The notes beneath the pieces were generated by a model that searched no databases, was not told the DNA's origin, and saw only the letters and a program-made list of their open reading frames with translations. Both the position numbers and the translations under genes were made by a program. Below are positions 27,195-30,192 of a DNA stretch of 30,192 bases, piece after piece. Source of the stretch: a virus; IMG/VR virus record IMGVR_UViG_3300029258_004408, positions 1 to 30,192 of that record; one strand, given 5' to 3'. How positions within the stretch are numbered: the first letter of the stretch is position 1; each line of letters starts with the position of its first letter.

Positions 27195-27260
27195 AGTATT
27201 CCCTCGAAAGGTATTTTAGCATTTGCCACCGATATGAAAACCCACCAAATAGCAAGTATC

Positions 27261-27294
27261 AAAAAATTATACGGCGTTTCCGCCGTACTTTTTT
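27261..27294. terminator. Bidirectional terminator upstream of the reductase
   Basis: TACGGCG and CGCCGTA (27270-27276 and 27281-27287) form a stem with a TTTC loop. TTTTTT follows on the plus strand, and the minus strand ends ATAATTTTTT. On the minus strand it stops transcripts coming from region 2, about 70 bases before the reductase start. Confidence 0.8.
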
Positions 27295-27295
27295 C

Positions 27296-27376
27296 TTATG
27301 GTTCTGTAACTCTTCTTGCAACTACAACTTGCCACGGATAAAAAATTTCTCTTTTCTCGTTGCAAAAAACCACCAC
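27296..27376 (-). CDS. Possible 26-aa peptide before terminator
   Basis: A frame open from 27440 ends with VVVFCNEKREIFYPWQVVVA-RRVTEP and stops at TAA 27296, directly before the terminator. The only plausible starts are GTG codons at 27376/27373 after GGTGAAATA. The composition looks coding, but the start is weak; it may be a decayed gene. Confidence 0.3.
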   Translation of the reverse strand: MVVFCNEKREIFYPWQVVVARRVTEP

Positions 27377-27621
27377 TATTTCACCGACATCCGATTGCAA
27401 ATATACGAAAAGTACCAGACATTTTCTGCCAAAATCACACAGGTGTCATCCATATTATATAGACACGGCCATGCACTATTTATACTTTTTCACAACATCC
27501 AGAAAAACCCCGTTAAAAACAATCTAACCGATTGCTTTCTTTTAGAATAGAAAGAAATTCCTTCTTCATCAGACATGTTCAAAATAACCGTTAATCTATA
27601 ATAAAACCTACCACAGCTATT

Positions 27622-28083
27622 CTATCGAATTAGCTCATGGGCAATTCTAATCAATTCACGTGCTACCTTTTTTATTGCAGGTTTGACCGCTATTGTAATG
27701 TGAAAATTATGATTGCCATGAATTAAAGGCGTTAAGCCGTGCTTCTTGCGTAATCCTTCCAGCTGTGGACTCTTACACTTGACGAACCATACTTTTTCCA
27801 TTTCGTCCCAGTCATCCGGATTGCAAGACTCTATACCATCAACCTCAAACTGAAATTTCTGTCCAACCTCGCTGATGCTTTTTCCTTCCGTTTCATCCTT
27901 GAGAAAAACTGAGATATGAGGAGTATCTTCTGGACGTTGCATCCCTTCTTCTTCAATGGCTTTGTATACTGCTTCGCCAAACTCTTTAGGCACCGTCACA
28001 TAGAAGAAACTCCCATCTTTGCGTAGGATTCCCTCCATTGGAATGTTTTCATATTCTCTAATCGTATCGCCTGCTGTTTTCAT
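27622..28083 (-). CDS. 2H phosphoesterase-like protein, possible anti-CBASS (Acb1-like)
   Basis: The 153-residue protein has two H-x-S/T motifs: PHISVFL (His 56, Ser 58) and FHITIAV (His 128, Thr 130), each in a beta strand. This pair defines 2H phosphoesterases, which hydrolyse 2',3'-cyclic or linear phosphodiesters. Length and motif spacing (72 residues) resemble phage Acb1, which degrades cyclic oligonucleotide signals of CBASS defence; RNA-end repair is the main alternative. The C-terminus KKVARELIRIAHELIR matches the amphipathic helix tag seen at the N-terminus of three other proteins. Its ATG shares one base with the stop of the upstream gene, so they are coupled. Confidence 0.72.
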   Translation of the reverse strand: MKTAGDTIREYENIPMEGILRKDGSFFYVTVPKEFGEAVYKAIEEEGMQRPEDTPHISVFLKDETEGKSISEVGQKFQFEVDGIESCNPDDWDEMEKVWFVKCKSPQLEGLRKKHGLTPLIHGNHNFHITIAVKPAIKKVARELIRIAHELIR

Positions 28084-28760
28084 TAGACTAATTGCTTTGC
28101 GCGTTCGAGAAATGGAACAGCCAACTCAGGATAACCAAGCTTCTCAGCAGCCTTTCCTCGCCTAATCGCTTTTTCCACATCTCTTATGCTTTTAGCCATT
28201 CTTTCAGCAGCTTTCAAAATAGCATCTGGTCCTTTTGGTCCAAAACGTTTTACCATGTCCTCAATACGTTTGATATCTTTCGGAAGTGGTTCAGTTCCTC
28301 CTCTTTCAATAGCCTCCCCTTTTCTCATAGCCTCAGCAATCTCCGAAAGATAGGCACGCAATGTGTTTACAGTTGCATCAGGTTCATACTTCCGAATAAT
28401 ATCCAGCATTCGATCCCCAATAATCGGGATAAGACCATGAAATCCAAACCCACGTTTAATCCCTGACGGTAAATTTCCCATCAGCTGTGTTTTACTACCT
28501 GTTCGTGTCTTAATAGCTGTCCAAAACTCCCATCCCGTTCCTGGTGTGTTTTCCCATGCACCATCAGAAATTTGTCCTGCCAACTCATCATTCCATAAAT
28601 CTTCCATAGCCTTGTTGCGAAAGACAAATACAACATCTCTCGCAGCATCACGCCAATAGCTGCGTTGATTCTCACGCTGAATATCCCACCATGTCTTCTG
28701 GTAAGGTCCCCCTATCAATAGCTTAGCAATCTTGGTTAATTCTCGGGCGATTTTCTCCAT
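28083..28760 (-). CDS. Tagged hypothetical protein, 225 aa
   Basis: The 225-residue protein starts MEKIARELTKIAKLLIGGPY, the shared amphipathic helix. It continues with YWRDAARDVVFVFRNKAMED and a DGAWENTPGTGWEFW segment I associate with recurrent phage hypothetical proteins. Its C-terminal third is helical and charged (RMAKSIRDVEKAIRRGKAAE). The GGAGGTCATGTC leader is strong. It is the first gene after the capsid terminator and is coupled to the 2H phosphoesterase. Function unknown. Confidence 0.8.
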   Translation of the reverse strand: MEKIARELTKIAKLLIGGPYQKTWWDIQRENQRSYWRDAARDVVFVFRNKAMEDLWNDELAGQISDGAWENTPGTGWEFWTAIKTRTGSKTQLMGNLPSGIKRGFGFHGLIPIIGDRMLDIIRKYEPDATVNTLRAYLSEIAEAMRKGEAIERGGTEPLPKDIKRIEDMVKRFGPKGPDAILKAAERMAKSIRDVEKAIRRGKAAEKLGYPELAVPFLERAKQLV

Positions 28761-28788
28761 GACATGACCTCCAAAAATACCTGTTCAT

Positions 28789-28794
28789 ATTATA
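28789..28794 (-). promoter_or_regulatory. TATAAT -10 box before the tagged protein gene
   Basis: A perfect TATAAT lies 29 bases upstream of the ATG at 28760 and about 45 bases after the capsid terminator. The -35 region (TGTAAT at 17 bases) is poor, so it may need another factor. Confidence 0.35.
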
Positions 28795-28835
28795 GCCGAA
28801 TATAAAGAAAAATTACACTCTTCTCATCTTTTCAC

Positions 28836-28870
28836 AAAAAAAAGTTCCGGCCCAAAAGGACCGGAACTTT
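28836..28870 (-). terminator. Rho-independent terminator after capsid gene
   Basis: Minus strand AAAGTTCCGG and CCGGAACTTT form a 10-bp stem extended by a few pairs around TCCTTTTGGG, followed by a run of U. It ends the capsid transcript. Confidence 0.92.
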
Positions 28871-28903
28871 GCATTCGGGTTAGCGACCTTACACCGCAGG
28901 TGC

Positions 28904-29767
28904 TTAAGTGCGTGTGATATTGAGGACTTGGAGCGCGTAAGGGTTATAAGCACCGATTCCAATGTTCTCAAACACCGAGAACCCAATGAGACGATTCTTT
29001 GGATCGTCAGCGCTGAGCACAGTCAACTCTGTACGTACGGGAATGCGCCCGAAAAATTCCGGCTCACCACAGACGTACACCGTGCCTTCCGGCACGATAC
29101 GCGAAACGATCAATTTGGCACCCCAAACAGTCGCCATCAGACCAGTCTTCAACAAGACAGCCTGAGTTTCGATGTCCAAGGTGTCCCGGTCCCACTTACG
29201 AAGGTCCGCATAATCCTTCGCGTTCATGAACACATTAGCAACCCGCATGTCCGTCCGCTCGACATTCGCAAAAGCGTCAGCCAGAGCATTGGCGGTCAGG
29301 TTACCGGTGACCGGAATCGCAGGGTTCGGGTTTGTCGGGTCAGCCGACAGCGCATTCATAACGGCGAAAGCCTTACGGTCTTCTTCCGCTTGAATCTCAG
29401 CCTTCGAAAGATCAAGGGAACGCTCAATCAGATCAAACCGACGAGCTTTGATCTCGGTCAGCTGGATTTCCGGGTTCGAAGCAATTTCGAACAGCGGAAA
29501 CATCACGCGCTTTGGCTTTGCCACGGCCACAATGTTCTCACCTTCTTCGCCGACCACATAAGCTGTGATATTCGGGTCTTTGTCATAAAGCGGCAAAGCA
29601 CCATCTGGAAGCTGCTCGACATAGAATGCCTTGCGGCCAACAGATGAGTAATCACGCCTACGGCGGAGAGGCTGGATCATGGACGCAGCAAGACGTTGGC
29701 GACCCGCAGCAGTCTTAATGTATTGACTGATGATTTCCTGCTTGGTCTGGTTATCCAACTTTGCCAT
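28904..29767 (-). CDS. Major capsid protein (HK97-fold type)
   Basis: I start at ATG 29767 because AAAGGAGAATTGATC precedes it; the longer frame crosses leader hairpins. The 287-residue protein begins MAKLDNQTKQEIISQYIKTA and has LRRRRDYSSVGRKAFYVEQL, then TAYVVGEEGENI, an acidic spine-like helix (DLSKAEIQAEEDRKAFAVMN) and, near the end, VYVCGEPEFFGRIPVRTELT and GFSVFENIGIGAYNP. This order fits HK97-fold major capsid proteins of tailed phages, which form the icosahedral shell. The terminator after it and a dedicated leader fit high expression. The GC content appears higher than in the accessory genes. Confidence 0.82.
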   Translation of the reverse strand: MAKLDNQTKQEIISQYIKTAAGRQRLAASMIQPLRRRRDYSSVGRKAFYVEQLPDGALPLYDKDPNITAYVVGEEGENIVAVAKPKRVMFPLFEIASNPEIQLTEIKARRFDLIERSLDLSKAEIQAEEDRKAFAVMNALSADPTNPNPAIPVTGNLTANALADAFANVERTDMRVANVFMNAKDYADLRKWDRDTLDIETQAVLLKTGLMATVWGAKLIVSRIVPEGTVYVCGEPEFFGRIPVRTELTVLSADDPKNRLIGFSVFENIGIGAYNPYALQVLNITRT

Positions 29768-29976
29768 GATCAATTCTCCTTTTGCTAAACGGAAGTGACC
29801 AACTCGGTCTAAACTTCCTTTTTTCTGAGTGGTTTCACGTTTACCACTCAAGGATATTCTTTTGGCTCTACGGATGAACAGCTGACTCAGCTCGTTCCCC
29901 TTCAACCTCCAAATACCCTTTTGTCTTTACTCTCCATTTATTATACACGCCGAGAGACAAAGCGTGTCCCGCATGC
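29768..29976 (-). promoter_or_regulatory. Structured leader of the capsid gene
   Basis: No gene fits these 209 bases. TGAGTGGT pairs with ACCACTCA near 29826-29850, and GGAAGT/ACTTCC enclose GACC/GGTC near 29790-29818, directly before the ribosome site. AGCTGA-G-TCAGCT lies near 29880-29893. A TATAAT (GTGTATAATAAATG) near 29942-29950 could be the capsid promoter. Confidence 0.45.
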
Positions 29977-30192
29977 TTAGATGCGCATATCGAGGCCAAG
30001 TGTCGGGCTGGCAGTTGTCGGAGCTTTGGTGCACAAACCGATAATAGTATCGATTGAGCCACCAACACCCGACGGCAGTTCATTGGTCAAGAAACCTTGC
30101 GCCGAAGAATACAGCCTGTTACCGACAGCATACGTGATGTCTGCGGTATTGCCTGCATTACGTGTCTCATACACGTCCACTTCCACGCTCGG
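29977..30192 (-). CDS. Virion protein, C-terminal part only
   Basis: An open frame enters from the right edge and ends at TAG 29977 with at least 71 residues: the visible part includes EVDVYETRNAGNTADITYAV, GNRLYSSAQGFLTNELPSGV and ends TLGLDMRI. It lies directly upstream of the capsid gene, where phages often carry a capsid-decoration or head-stabilising protein. The sequence is compatible with a beta-barrel decoration protein, but family is not recognised. The start is outside the window. Confidence 0.65.
   Translation of the reverse strand, partial: PSVEVDVYETRNAGNTADITYAVGNRLYSSAQGFLTNELPSGVGGSIDTIIGLCTKAPTTASPTLGLDMRI

Larger units (their letters stand above)
27195..27621. other. Gap before the reductase: terminator and short frames only
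   Basis: About 430 bases without a large gene. It contains a bidirectional terminator (27261-27294), a possible 26-residue gene ending just before it, a 28-codon frame starting ATG near 27576, and a TATAAATA sequence near 27480 followed by TATAAT. I saw no cobalamin riboswitch signature. Confidence 0.5.

Noticed and set aside
27195-27621. Cobalamin riboswitch before the B12-dependent reductase.
   Set aside because: I found no B12-box-like sequence or the expected multi-stem core; the terminator alone is not enough.
28904-29905. Longer capsid protein starting at 29905.
   Set aside because: The extra N-terminus crosses leader hairpins and has no ribosome site; ATG 29767 has AAAGGAG at ideal spacing.
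1-30192. CRISPR arrays, insertion sequences, integrase or att sites.
   Set aside because: No regularly spaced direct repeats of CRISPR type and no transposase or integrase motif were seen; the repeats in the fibre genes are coding.

Overview
The window looks like part of a large tailed-phage genome. Every gene I can support is read from the minus strand, so transcription runs from high to low coordinates. The evidence for a phage is a HK97-fold-like major capsid protein next to another virion gene at the right end, four to five tail-fibre-type proteins at the left end, many small unknown genes with strong Shine-Dalgarno sites, three HNH endonucleases plus an intein with its own HNH domain, a class II ribonucleotide reductase and a very large tRNA array. 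The host cannot be named. Several lipoboxes suggest a bacterial host, and sigma70-like promoters and boxA-like sites suggest that host RNA polymerase and Nus factors are used.

Layout in transcription order. (1) 30192-28836: end of a virion gene, a structured leader, the major capsid gene and a rho-independent terminator. (2) 28760-27622: a tagged unknown protein and a 2H-phosphoesterase-like protein that could be an anti-CBASS enzyme. (3) 27620-24516: a 430-base intergenic stretch with a bidirectional terminator, then the adenosylcobalamin-dependent ribonucleotide reductase. (4) 24400-19526: an accessory cluster with three predicted lipoproteins, a caspase-family protease split by an intein exactly at its catalytic His-Gly motif, and small proteins. 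Two proteins of this cluster share a short amphipathic helix with the two proteins of region 2. (5) 19490-10336: a 9-kb stable-RNA operon with a promoter, a boxA-like antitermination site, about 34 tRNA genes (encoded CCA at each 3' end), two truncated tRNAs, a gene that reads as a circularly permuted tRNA, a second structured RNA, and many small protein genes wedged between tRNAs. It ends at a clear terminator. (6) 10306-1: promoter, structured leader and the tail-fibre genes, with a glycosyltransferase among them.

The most striking find is at 11690-11876. The RNA there carries the universally conserved core of bacterial RNase P RNA (CR-I, bulged-U P4 helix, CR-V, J18/2), but its order is circularly permuted. 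The strands of P2 and P3 that normally lie 5' of P4 lie 3' of it, and the natural P1 ends are replaced by a 6-nt linker. Together with the permuted tRNA at 18201-18278, the boxA repeats and the protein genes whose stop codons lie inside tRNAs, this suggests a phage-owned tRNA production line with its own processing ribozyme. All structural statements come from reading base pairing by eye; no alignment, folding or covariance program was run.
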